From positions 1 through 11,059 of the forward strand of contig QMND01000012.1 of NCBI GenBank assembly GCA_003647605.1: 11,059 nt of DNA. The letters are read 5' to 3'. This document shows, piece by piece, positions 1-6,728 of this stretch (positions within the stretch are counted from its first letter, which is position 1; each line of letters begins with the position of its first letter). The notes beneath the pieces were generated by a model. The model did not search any database. It was not told the origin of the DNA and saw only the letters and a program-made list of their open reading frames with translations. The position numbers were made by a program, and so were the translations under genes. The DNA comes from Candidatus Shapirobacteria bacterium. Lineage in GTDB: Bacteria; Patescibacteriota; Microgenomatia; UBA12405.

Positions 1-25
1 CAACAATTCTAAAGCCAAAAAATAG
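1..25 (+). CDS. rpsM: 30S ribosomal protein uS13, C-terminal fragment (partial)
   Basis: Only the last seven codons (NNSKAKK) and a TAG stop at 23-25 are inside the window. The call rests mainly on position: uS13 normally sits directly upstream of rpsK, rpsD, rpoA and rplQ in bacterial alpha operons, and the lysine-rich end fits the basic tail of uS13. The fragment is too short to prove identity by sequence. The gap to rpsK is 18 bp with no obvious SD motif, which suggests co-transcription. Confidence 0.5.
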
Positions 26-43
26 TTTAGTATCAAAACTAAT

Positions 44-433
44 ATGAATAAAAAAAATAACAAAAATAGTAAAAAATATACCAATATTGCCCATGCAAAA
101 CTTTGCATAAAGTCTTCTTTTAACAATACTATTGCCAGTATTACAGATCAAAAAGGTAATACTCTTTGTTGGGCAAGTTCTGGTAGTGTTGGTTTTAAGG
201 GAGCTAGAAAATCTACACCTTATGCTGCTACCAAAGCTATAGAAGCAGTTTTAAATCAAAGTCAAAAATTTGGAGTTAAAAAATTATCTGTTTATTTAAA
301 AGGACCAGGTGTTGGTCGAGATGCTAGCTTGAGGCTTCTCCGAAACAAAAGAGGTATCGATGTCGATATGATTTCTGATTTAACCCCAATTCCTCACAAT
401 GGCCCTAAAGCTTCTAAAAGGAGAAAACCTTAG
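44..433 (+). CDS. rpsK: 30S ribosomal protein uS11
   Basis: uS11 is part of the 30S platform, where it contacts 16S rRNA near the mRNA exit site. The 129-residue length is normal. Family signatures are clear: SSFNNTIASITD (24-35), SGSVGFKGARKSTPYAA (46-62), KGPGVGRDASLR (86-97) and a C-terminal TPIPHNGPKASKRRKP. The tail departs slightly from the usual HNGCRPPKRRRV, with Cys replaced by Pro and RPP by KAS, so the ending is basic but divergent. The asparagine- and lysine-rich N-terminus (1-11) is a typical disordered extension. The ATG follows rpsM by 18 bp without an SD, and rpsD follows after 15 bp, so this is an internal operon gene. Confidence 0.97.
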   Translation: MNKKNNKNSKKYTNIAHAKLCIKSSFNNTIASITDQKGNTLCWASSGSVGFKGARKSTPYAATKAIEAVLNQSQKFGVKKLSVYLKGPGVGRDASLRLLRNKRGIDVDMISDLTPIPHNGPKASKRRKP

Positions 434-448
434 AATTTTATTATCAAT

Positions 449-1081
449 ATGGCTAGAGATACCTTAAATACTAAATGTAAACTGTGTCGTCGTGAAGGCA
501 CCAAACTTTATTTAAAAGGCGCTAGGTGCCTATCTTCAAAATGCCCCCTAGAGCGTAAAGGTGCGGTTCCACCTGGCATGCATGGTTTAAAAAGGTCTAG
601 AAGACCTCGTGCTTATGGTATTCAACTTAGGGCTAAACAAAAATTAAAAAGAACTTATGGTATTTTAGAAAGACAATTAAAAAACTATTACAAAAAAGCC
701 AAGAAAGGTAAGGGTGTTTTAGGTGATAACTTGCTAGTTTTCTTGGAGATGAGACTAGACAATCTTGTTTATGTTTCGGGTTTAGCTCAATCAAGATCAC
801 ACGCCAAGCAACTTGTTAGCCATAAACATGTTTTAGTTAACGGTAAGTCCTTAAATATTTCATCTTATTCTGTTAAAATAGGGGACAAAATTTCTCTGGA
901 CAAAATTGCTTTTAAACCAAAAAACCAAGAAATTAGAGCTTTAGCCAAGGATTTTAAATGTCCCAATTGGTTAAGTCTTAACAAAACAAAACTTGAGATT
1001 GAAGTAATTTCAAAACCCGAAAGAGATACTTTTGCTCAAGATATAGATGAAAATTTAATTATTGAATATTATTCTAGATAA
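449..1081 (+). CDS. rpsD: 30S ribosomal protein uS4 (zinc-binding, four-cysteine form)
   Basis: uS4 is a primary 16S rRNA binder that nucleates 30S assembly and helps line the mRNA entry tunnel. At 210 residues it is the usual length. The N-terminus carries C10-x2-C13-x13-C27-x4-C32, the complete zinc knuckle of the 'C+' form. The S4 RNA-binding domain covers roughly 98-160 (MRLDNLVYVSGLAQSRSHAKQLVSHKHVLVNG is typical). The protein ends in the conserved ENLIIEYYSR. The gene starts 15 bp after rpsK with no visible SD and is followed 12 bp later by rpoA. In some bacteria S4 represses the alpha operon, but I see no leader structure here that would support this. Confidence 0.98.
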   Translation: MARDTLNTKCKLCRREGTKLYLKGARCLSSKCPLERKGAVPPGMHGLKRSRRPRAYGIQLRAKQKLKRTYGILERQLKNYYKKAKKGKGVLGDNLLVFLEMRLDNLVYVSGLAQSRSHAKQLVSHKHVLVNGKSLNISSYSVKIGDKISLDKIAFKPKNQEIRALAKDFKCPNWLSLNKTKLEIEVISKPERDTFAQDIDENLIIEYYSR

Positions 1082-1087
1082 AAGGAG
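1082..1087 (+). promoter_or_regulatory. Strong Shine-Dalgarno site of rpoA
   Basis: AAGGAG lies 6 nt before the rpoA ATG at 1094 and overlaps the end of the rpsD stop region. It is the only canonical SD among the + strand genes of this operon. It fixes the rpoA start and shows that the organism's ribosomes probably can use anti-SD pairing. Confidence 0.8.
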
Positions 1088-1093
1088 AAACAA

Positions 1094-2014
1094 ATGATTG
1101 ATACCAGTAAGTTCCATATTAAAACCGTTAAAGCTGATTCCAAATACGGAAAATTTGAGCTTAGTCCTCTATATAAGGGCTTTGGTCACACCATTGGTAA
1201 CAGTCTTAGACGAATTTTATTAATAATTATCCCTGGCTCAGCCATAACCAAAGTTAAATTTGACGGAGCTGACCATCTCTTTACCACACTTCAAGGAGTC
1301 AAAGAAGATTTAGTTGATATTTCTCTTAATTTGAAAAAAGTCAAATTTGTATACAAACAAAACGAGCCTATCGTTCTTAAATTGTCCAAATCTACCAAAG
1401 GTATTGTCACTGCTGCCGATATTACAGATAATGATATCTGCAAGGTAGCTAATCCCGACCAGTATATTGCCACCATAACAGATTCTAAAGGCAGTCTTAA
1501 TGCCGAGCTAACTATTGAGAGAGGGGTTGGATACACTCTTGCCAAAGGTCAAAAAAGTGATGTTATTGGAGAAATTATCTTAGATGCCACCTTTACTCCT
1601 GTTGTTAAAGCTAATTACAGTGTCGAATCTACTCGTTTAGGTAAGAAAAATGATCACGATAAGTTGTTTATGGAGATCTGGACAGATGGTTCCATCGATC
1701 CTTTAGAAGCTTTAAAAAGAGCCGCTAAAGATCTAATTGTTTCCTTATCTCAGATAGTAGATCCAAAAGAATTCGAGGAAGAAGAAACTGTAACTATCGG
1801 TGCTAATCTTAATGTTTTTAACACTAATGTCTCAGTTGAGGAAATAGAATTACCTTTAAGAGTTACCAACGCCTTGAAAAAGGCCGGTTTTGAAACCATA
1901 GAAAATTTGATTCAAGCTGGTAGTGTTGAAGTTAAAAAAGCTAAAAATGTAGGAGAAAAATCTATTACTATTATTAATGATTGGCTCAAAGAAAAAGGGG
2001 TCGACTGGAAATAG
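1094..2014 (+). CDS. rpoA: DNA-directed RNA polymerase alpha subunit
   Basis: The alpha subunit dimerises to scaffold beta and beta' and binds promoter UP elements and activators through its C-terminal domain. At 306 residues both domains are present. The NTD (about 1-235) contains the core dimerisation motif GFGHTIGNSLRRILL (29-43), ERGVGY (142-147) and the typical NYSVE region (174-178). The CTD (about 248-306) keeps most residues equivalent to the E. coli UP-element contacts: R256, N259, K262, G287, K289 and S290. The E. coli Cys269 position is Ala260. A DNA-contacting CTD is therefore expected to work. It is preceded by a strong SD and followed 12 bp later by rplQ, the classical order. 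Confidence 0.98.
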   Translation: MIDTSKFHIKTVKADSKYGKFELSPLYKGFGHTIGNSLRRILLIIIPGSAITKVKFDGADHLFTTLQGVKEDLVDISLNLKKVKFVYKQNEPIVLKLSKSTKGIVTAADITDNDICKVANPDQYIATITDSKGSLNAELTIERGVGYTLAKGQKSDVIGEIILDATFTPVVKANYSVESTRLGKKNDHDKLFMEIWTDGSIDPLEALKRAAKDLIVSLSQIVDPKEFEEEETVTIGANLNVFNTNVSVEEIELPLRVTNALKKAGFETIENLIQAGSVEVKKAKNVGEKSITIINDWLKEKGVDWK

Positions 2015-2026
2015 TTAACTTTATAT

Positions 2027-2482
2027 ATGCGTCATCGAAAATTTGGTAAGAAACTAGGTAGAAATCACCACCAGCGCCAGGCTTTATTTAAAACCTTGTT
2101 AAGATTTGTTTTAACTTATGGCAGTATTCAAACCACTCAAGCCAAAGCTAAAGCTGTTTTACCTCTCCTAGAAAAGTTAATGTCTAAAATTAGCCGTCCT
2201 AGTTTAATTAATCGCCGAGCTTTATATGCTTATCTCCAAGACAGAAAATGGGTTAAAAGGGTTGAAGATACCATTCAGAAAAATTTTCCTAATCAACATT
2301 CCAATTTTTTTACAACCTCTAAGATTAAAAGAAGAAAAGGTGACGATGCATTAATCGTTAAGTTGTCTTTTGTTAAAGATATTTCTTTTCTACCAAAAGA
2401 AAAAACAGCCAAAACAGACAAAAAGAAAGTAATTAAAGATAAGAAAAAAGTTACTAAAAAGATCAAAAAAAATGAAAAGTAA
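2027..2482 (+). CDS. rplQ: 50S ribosomal protein bL17 with lysine-rich C-terminal tail
   Basis: bL17 lies on the 50S surface near the peptide exit tunnel. Residues 1-120 match the family: MRHRKFGKKLGRNHHQRQALFKTLL at the N-terminus, YGSIQTTQAKAKAVLPLLEKL (31-51), and a FTTSKIKRRKGDDALIVKLSF end (95-115) equivalent to the GYTRI...GDxA block. Residues 121-151 form an extra tail made largely of Lys, Thr, Asp and Ile, probably disordered and rRNA-contacting. The last four codons overlap the first 11 bp of rplM in another frame, suggesting translational coupling. No SD is visible before the ATG, which starts 12 bp after rpoA. Confidence 0.96.
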   Translation: MRHRKFGKKLGRNHHQRQALFKTLLRFVLTYGSIQTTQAKAKAVLPLLEKLMSKISRPSLINRRALYAYLQDRKWVKRVEDTIQKNFPNQHSNFFTTSKIKRRKGDDALIVKLSFVKDISFLPKEKTAKTDKKKVIKDKKKVTKKIKKNEK

Positions 2483-2912
2483 AACTACCAACAAACCAAT
2501 CTCTGAAGTTAAAAGATACTGGCATTTAATTGATTTAGAAGGTCAAACATTAGGTCGAGTGGCTACCGCTATTGCCAAGATTTTGGTTGGTAAAGATAAA
2601 CCCAACTTTAGTTATAATCAAGATTGGGGTGATTATGTAGTTGCTATTAACTCTGACAAAATTAGAGTTACTGGTAAGAAATTAAGAGATAAAATATATT
2701 ATCGTCACTCTGGCTATGCTGGCAACTTAAAAGAAATCCCTTTGAAAGTTTTGATGGAAAAAGATTCTAGAAAAGTTATTTATGCTGCCGTTTATGGTAT
2801 GGTTGCTAAGAATAAATTACGAAAAGCTCGTATGCGTCGTTTAAAAATATTTAAAAACACAGAACATAAATATCGAGACAAAATTAAAGGTTTATTTCCT
2901 AAACAAGACTAA
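2472..2912 (+). CDS. rplM: 50S ribosomal protein uL13
   Basis: uL13 is an early 50S assembly protein. Its 146 residues show the family blocks in order: KRYWHLIDLEGQTLGRVATAIAKILVGK (14-41), DWGDYVVAINSDKIRVTGKK (51-70), YYRHSGYAGNLKEIP (76-90) and VYGMVAKNKLRKARMRRLKIF (107-127). The usual GMLPKN reads GMVAKN, and the C-terminal AEHPHxAQ block reads NTEHKYRDK. The start overlaps the rplQ 3' end by 11 bp and the stop shares one base with the rpsI ATG, so all three genes are probably co-translated. No SD is visible because the upstream sequence is the A-rich rplQ tail. The ATG at 2472 gives a normal N-terminus. Confidence 0.97.
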   Translation: MKSKTTNKPISEVKRYWHLIDLEGQTLGRVATAIAKILVGKDKPNFSYNQDWGDYVVAINSDKIRVTGKKLRDKIYYRHSGYAGNLKEIPLKVLMEKDSRKVIYAAVYGMVAKNKLRKARMRRLKIFKNTEHKYRDKIKGLFPKQD

Positions 2913-3307
2913 TGAAAAAATATACTTATGCTTTAGGTCGTCGTCGCAGTGCTGTAGTTACCATCAAACTTTTTAGGGGTAAATTACAAGAATCTACTGT
3001 CAATAAAATAAGTGTTTCCAAATATTTTCCCAGTCTTAGACACAAGATTAAATACCAATATCCATTTGTCTTAACTGAAACTTTGGACAAGTTTTTCTTT
3101 GAAGCCAAAGCTAAGGGTGGTGGTAAAGAAGGACAATTAGATGCCCTACTTTTAGCTATATCTAGAGCCTTAGAAAAGCAAAAAAAATCTTTTAGATCTG
3201 TTCTGAAAAAGGTCAAACTACTTCGAGTTGATTCTAGAATTCGTCAACGCCGTCAAGCAGGTAAAGGTGGTAAATCTAGACGAGCCAAACAATCTCCGCG
3301 AAGATAG
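2912..3307 (+). CDS. rpsI: 30S ribosomal protein uS9
   Basis: uS9 sits in the 30S head. Its long C-terminal tail reaches the P site and touches the tRNA anticodon stem. The 131-residue length is normal. Signatures are YALGRRRSAVVTIKLFRGK (5-23), GGGKEGQLDALLLAISRALE (69-88), LLRVDSRIRQRRQAGKGGKSRRAKQ and the C-terminus. The last residues are SPRR rather than the usual FSKR, but the terminal Arg believed to contact P-site tRNA is kept. The ATG overlaps the rplM stop in a TAATG junction, with no SD, so translation probably depends on coupling. rplM-rpsI as a pair is universal; attachment to the rplQ end is common in compact genomes. Confidence 0.97.
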   Translation: MKKYTYALGRRRSAVVTIKLFRGKLQESTVNKISVSKYFPSLRHKIKYQYPFVLTETLDKFFFEAKAKGGGKEGQLDALLLAISRALEKQKKSFRSVLKKVKLLRVDSRIRQRRQAGKGGKSRRAKQSPRR

Positions 3308-3328
3308 TTGTTGTATTATTCTTTTACC

Positions 3329-4072
3329 ATGTCTTCAACTTTTCAAAATATAGTTTTAGCTTTAGTTCAGGGTTTAAGTGAATTTTTACCCATATCTTCC
3401 TCTGGTCACTTACTTATAATCCAACAACTTTTTCAAATCACTCCTCAATTGTCTTTAGACATCCTTCTCAATACCGCCACCTTTTTTTCTGTTTTATTTT
3501 TTTTTCGTAAGCAATTCAAAGATTTTTTCCAAAAATCTGCTTATATTTTTATAAGCACTTTACCGGCTGATTTTTTTACTCTGTTTTTTAAAGATTTTTT
3601 AGTTAAACTTTTTATTAGCGTTTCCCTTTTACCACTATCTTTCCTTTATACTAGCCTAATTCTTTTTTTAACTTATTTTTTTTCATTTAAAAAAATAAAA
3701 AAACTAAATAAATTGAATTTTACCAAAGCTACTATTATTGGTCTTTTTCAAGCCTTAGCTATTTTTCCTGGTGTTTCTAGATCAGCTTCAACTATTTTCG
3801 CTGGTCTATTAATGGGTCTGTCTTGGCAACAATCTTTTCTCTACTCTTTTTATTTATTTATACCAGCTTCTCTGGGAGCATTGATTTTTGCTTTTATGGA
3901 AACTGATATTGCTTTCATATCATTTTCTTCCTATTTATTGCCATTTGTTATTTGTTTTTTGATTGGTTTAATGGCTTTATTCTTACTTCGTAAACTTCTA
4001 CAATCTGCCAAACTTTGGTATTTCAGTTTTTACAGTCTATCGCTTTCTTTTATTCTTATGCTTTTGGTCTAA
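3329..4072 (+). CDS. uppP: Undecaprenyl-diphosphatase (BacA/UppP family)
   Basis: This integral membrane enzyme removes a phosphate from undecaprenyl diphosphate, recycling the lipid carrier for peptidoglycan and glycan export. Both signatures are present: QGLSEFLPISSSGH (14-27), an (E/Q)xxxE version with Q14, E18, S23, S24 and H27, and FPGVSRSAST (146-155) with S150, R151 and T155. The rest is a series of Phe/Leu-rich membrane helices with a basic loop near 120-133. At 247 residues it is somewhat shorter than E. coli UppP (273). I chose the ATG at 3329. An in-frame TTG directly after the rpsI stop at 3308 would add seven residues that do not align with the family. It follows rpsI by 21 bp with no terminator, so it may be read through from the ribosomal operon. 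A TATTAT 9 nt before the ATG could be a weak promoter of its own. Confidence 0.93.
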   Translation: MSSTFQNIVLALVQGLSEFLPISSSGHLLIIQQLFQITPQLSLDILLNTATFFSVLFFFRKQFKDFFQKSAYIFISTLPADFFTLFFKDFLVKLFISVSLLPLSFLYTSLILFLTYFFSFKKIKKLNKLNFTKATIIGLFQALAIFPGVSRSASTIFAGLLMGLSWQQSFLYSFYLFIPASLGALIFAFMETDIAFISFSSYLLPFVICFLIGLMALFLLRKLLQSAKLWYFSFYSLSLSFILMLLV

Positions 4073-4073
4073 T

Positions 4074-4247
4074 TCAACAACTACCCTCTTTTCCATCAAT
4101 TTGGTCAATCACCACCTTTTTTAAACTGTCTATTAACATTTGATAACCTACTCCCATATTCAACCTTTGTTGAGCTTTACTTAGAGAAGATATTTCTTTC
4201 AATAATTCCTCTATATTTCTGTGGCTTTTTTTAATCTTTTTAGACAT
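4074..4247 (-). CDS. Small helical protein of unknown function (57 aa)
   Basis: This short frame fills the whole space between gltX and uppP. It starts with ATG at 4247 inside the last 37 bp of gltX (different frame) and ends in TGA at 4074, one base from the convergent uppP stop. An AGGA motif lies 8 nt before the ATG. The product begins MSKKIKKSHRNIEELLKEIS and continues as a likely amphipathic helix (about 11-30), a short Gly-containing turn (MGVGYQ, 31-36) and a second helix (about 37-51), ending DGKEGSC. I recognise no family. The open frame, SD and exact fit between neighbours argue for a real gene co-transcribed with gltX. Its small size and lack of homology leave doubt. Confidence 0.55.
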   Translation of the reverse strand: MSKKIKKSHRNIEELLKEISSLSKAQQRLNMGVGYQMLIDSLKKVVIDQIDGKEGSC

Positions 4248-5638
4248 TTTTCTTTTCCTAAAATCTTTAAACAGTCAATAATTGGCGGTGTAATTTTTTG
4301 TCCACTTAAAGCTACCCTGAAAATCATAAAAAATTGGCCAACATTCCAACCGTTATCTTTAATTAACTTTAATAGTTTCTCTTGGGTAATTTTTGTTTCA
4401 CCCCACTCTGTTAAATTAACCAACACTTCTATAGCTCCAGACATCATTTCTTTTACCAATTTTTTGTCAGCTCCTCTTTGTAATAACATTTCGACTGGAT
4501 AATCTATAGGTTTGAATAAGAATTTAGTTAACTCCACTACCTCAGATAGCTTAGTTATTCTTTCTTTTACTAAGGGGCTTAATTCTATCAAAATCTTCAA
4601 CGAAACCTGTGGTAAAAATTTTTTTAGTAATTTAGCTAAATCTTCATTACTTTTTTCTTGGATATAATGCTTATTAAAATAATTTAATTTTTTTCTATCA
4701 AAAGTAGCCGGACTCTTATGTAGTTTTTCTAAGCTAAAAATTTTTATAAATTCATCTAAACTAAAAAATTCTTGATTAGTACCAGGATTCCAACCCAAAA
4801 GCATCAAAAAATTCAATAGAGCTTCTGCTAAATATCCTTCGTCTAAAAAACTTTTGGCAAATACCGAACCGTGTCTCTTGCTCATCTTTCCTTTTCCATC
4901 GGGATCCATTAAGACAGTTAAATGAACAAAAACTGGAGCTTGCCAGCCAAAGAATTCATATAGCAATGCTTGTTTGGGAGCTGAAGGAATCCAGCTTTGA
5001 CCTCTCATTATATGACTGATTTTCATCAAATGGTCGTCAATTACCACTGCAAAGTGATAAGTTGGAATCCCGTCTGACTTGATTAACACTTGATCGTCAA
5101 TATCTTTACTGGGTACTTTTATTTTACCTCTAATTACATCTTCCCATTCTATAATTCTGTTATCTGGAATTTTCATTCTAATTACATAACTCTCTCCATT
5201 TCTAATCTTTTTTTCTATCTCTTCTTTGCTTAAAGACAGACACCTTCTGTCATATTTTGGTAACTCACCCCGTTTTTTTTGTTCCTGTCGCATTTTATCT
5301 AGTCGTTTTGAACTACAAAAGCAATAGTAAGCCTTACCTTCATCTATCAACTGTTGAGCATATTTTTTATAGATATCTAAGCGTTGTGTTTGTATATATG
5401 GACCGTAAGGACCACCTTTTTTTGGACCTTCGTCCCAATCAAATCCATAATCTTTAATTACTTTCAATATTTTATCTTTAGCTCCTTTAACCAGCCTTTT
5501 CTGATCTGTATCTTCAATCCTAATAATAAAAGAGCCCTTGTGTTTTTTGGCAAAAGCGTAGTTATAAAGCAAGGTTCGGATATGACCGATATGGTATTCG
5601 CCGGTAGGGCTAGGAGCCATTCTAGTTCTAACTTGCAT
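4211..5638 (-). CDS. gltX: Glutamyl-tRNA synthetase
   Basis: This class I enzyme charges tRNA-Glu with glutamate in the cytosol. The 475-residue length is normal. The Rossmann catalytic domain carries the HIGH motif as YHIGH (15-19) and KMSKR at 251-255. IRIEDTDQKR (39-48) is the usual substrate-binding strand. C106, C108 and C133 (YCFC...YDRRC) form a zinc-knuckle-like insert. The all-helical anticodon-binding region runs from about 310 to the end and closes with the family-typical block RVALSGQKITPPIIDCLKILGKEKCLKRL. Whether it also mischarges tRNA-Gln is not visible here; no glnS or gatCAB gene is in the window. The gene is divergent from the 347-aa gene (36-bp gap) and overlaps the downstream 57-aa ORF by 37 bp. 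The ATG at 5638 is supported by a TAAAAT hexamer 6 nt upstream and by the normal N-terminus. Confidence 0.98.
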   Translation of the reverse strand: MQVRTRMAPSPTGEYHIGHIRTLLYNYAFAKKHKGSFIIRIEDTDQKRLVKGAKDKILKVIKDYGFDWDEGPKKGGPYGPYIQTQRLDIYKKYAQQLIDEGKAYYCFCSSKRLDKMRQEQKKRGELPKYDRRCLSLSKEEIEKKIRNGESYVIRMKIPDNRIIEWEDVIRGKIKVPSKDIDDQVLIKSDGIPTYHFAVVIDDHLMKISHIMRGQSWIPSAPKQALLYEFFGWQAPVFVHLTVLMDPDGKGKMSKRHGSVFAKSFLDEGYLAEALLNFLMLLGWNPGTNQEFFSLDEFIKIFSLEKLHKSPATFDRKKLNYFNKHYIQEKSNEDLAKLLKKFLPQVSLKILIELSPLVKERITKLSEVVELTKFLFKPIDYPVEMLLQRGADKKLVKEMMSGAIEVLVNLTEWGETKITQEKLLKLIKDNGWNVGQFFMIFRVALSGQKITPPIIDCLKILGKEKCLKRLKKATEI

Positions 5639-5644
5639 AACTTT

Positions 5645-5650
5645 ATTTTA
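5645..5650 (-). promoter_or_regulatory. Putative -10 box of gltX (leaderless type)
   Basis: Read on the minus strand the sequence is TAAAAT, then AAAGTT, then the gltX ATG. A -10 hexamer 6 nt before the start codon would place transcription initiation at or next to the A of ATG, giving a leaderless mRNA. No convincing TTGACA-like -35 is seen at 16-18 bp spacing, and no SD is present. Confidence 0.5.
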
Positions 5651-5662
5651 CCATTTTTCCTT

Positions 5663-5668
5663 TATAAT
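5663..5668 (+). promoter_or_regulatory. Putative -10 box of the 347-aa gene (leaderless type)
   Basis: A perfect TATAAT is followed by TAATTA and then the ATG at 5675, so the expected transcription start coincides with the start codon. There is no SD. The region where a -35 box would lie (about 5639-5646) overlaps the gltX -10 box and start codon and shows no good TTGACA match. Confidence 0.6.
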
Positions 5669-5674
5669 TAATTA

Positions 5675-6718
5675 ATGTCCTTAACTCACACTGCCTACAC
5701 TACTCGCAATCTAATTAAATTCGGCGGGATTGGTATAATAATTTTTTCTTTATCATGGTCCATTATTACCGGCAGTATTAAGGCTTATCGTAAAGCTCAT
5801 CCTCCCAAAATAGCCCCTACTGTTCGTTATGGTAAGCTACCTCCAATTAATTTTCCTGACTTTACCCCTAAAGTTCAAAGTTTTAATTTAGAGTTAGCCA
5901 ATGATGATTTTCCTAAAATAACCGATCAGGCCAAAGTCTTTATTCTTTATCGTTCAACTAGCACTTTGCTGGCCCTAGAAAAAGATATAAAAACAGCCCA
6001 AAAAATGGGTTTTGTGTCTAAACCACAAAAATTATCCAATGGTCTTTACCGTTTTGAAAACAAAAGTGTTCAAAAAACTTTAACCATGAATGTTTTAGAT
6101 GGTAGTTTTAGAATTGAATATCCATACAAAAAAGATCAAAGTATTCAAATGGACGGTAATCCTCCTATTAAAGAAGAAGCCGTTTCCATAGCCACCTCTT
6201 TTTTAAACACAGCCGAAAAAATGACCGAAGACTTAAAGGACGGTAAACAAATTGTTAGTTTTTGGAAAATTACTTTTAAATCACTTGAACCTGTTTCTTC
6301 TTTGTCAGAAGCTAACGCTATTAGGGTTGATTTTATTCGCCAAGATCTAGATGGTAAATTTAAAATTTATTCCATTCAACCACAAAAGTCGCCAATATCT
6401 ATTTTGATAAGCAATTCTAGGGTTGAAAATAAAAAGATTATTGAAGTCGACTATAAATATGCACCCATAGATAGACAATCCTATTCTACTTATCCTATCA
6501 AAACACCTCAACAAGCTTGGCAAGATTTAAAAAATGGTAACTATTGGTCGCCAACTCACCATTCTTCCACCTCATTAACTATTCGTCAGTTAGAATTAGC
6601 CTATTTTGAACCCAACACTCAAACTAACTATATCCAACCAATTTTTGTTTTCAGAGGCGACCATGATTTTATTGCCTATGTTCCTGCTGTTAGTTCTGAA
6701 TGGATTAGTTCAAACTAA
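5675..6718 (+). CDS. Membrane-anchored extracytoplasmic protein of unknown function
   Basis: I do not recognise a named family. The 347-residue product has one hydrophobic segment near the N-terminus (about 16-34, GGIGIIIFSLSWSIITGS) preceded by R11 and K15, with no clear signal-peptidase or lipobox site, so it is probably an uncleaved anchor with the bulk outside. A proline-rich linker (43-64) leads to a soluble region of mixed alpha/beta character. Two segments start similarly: PPIKEEAVSIATSFL (163-177) and YPIKTPQQAWQDLKNG (273-288). Each looks like the helix opening a PepSY-like or YycH/YycI-like small domain. The C-terminal block YIQPIFVFRGDHDFIAYVPAV (319-339) also recalls YycH/YycI-type proteins. 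This likeness is weak and is inference. It is divergent from gltX and convergent with dacA (10-bp gap), so it appears monocistronic. Confidence 0.85.
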   Translation: MSLTHTAYTTRNLIKFGGIGIIIFSLSWSIITGSIKAYRKAHPPKIAPTVRYGKLPPINFPDFTPKVQSFNLELANDDFPKITDQAKVFILYRSTSTLLALEKDIKTAQKMGFVSKPQKLSNGLYRFENKSVQKTLTMNVLDGSFRIEYPYKKDQSIQMDGNPPIKEEAVSIATSFLNTAEKMTEDLKDGKQIVSFWKITFKSLEPVSSLSEANAIRVDFIRQDLDGKFKIYSIQPQKSPISILISNSRVENKKIIEVDYKYAPIDRQSYSTYPIKTPQQAWQDLKNGNYWSPTHHSSTSLTIRQLELAYFEPNTQTNYIQPIFVFRGDHDFIAYVPAVSSEWISSN

Positions 6719-6728
6719 AAACTACCTT

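Noticed and set aside
1291..1545. Antisense open frame within rpoA
   Set aside because: It lies wholly inside a conserved gene, has no SD and encodes no recognisable protein, so it is a shadow of rpoA codon use.
2926..3216. Antisense open frame within rpsI
   Set aside because: It is fully covered by well-conserved uS9 coding sequence and has no independent support.
3308..3328. In-frame TTG start for uppP directly after the rpsI stop
   Set aside because: It would add LYYSFT-type residues not matching the family, and all other genes here start with ATG. The ATG at 3329 gives the normal UppP N-terminus.
3497..3505. Run of nine T in uppP as a possible frameshift site
   Set aside because: The frame continues correctly on both sides and encodes Phe-Phe-Phe in a membrane helix. 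Both signature motifs are in the same frame.
4040..4110. Possible bidirectional terminator between uppP and gltX units
   Set aside because: I could find no GC-rich hairpin followed by a T-run; T-rich stretches here are explained by coding sequence.
5384..5671. Open frame on the + strand opposite the gltX 5' end and across the divergent promoters
   Set aside because: It overlaps the most conserved GluRS region (HIGH motif) on the other strand, and the product is not protein-like.
6719..6728. Possible terminator between the convergent 347-aa gene and dacA
   Set aside because: The gap is only 10 bp and shows no inverted repeat.
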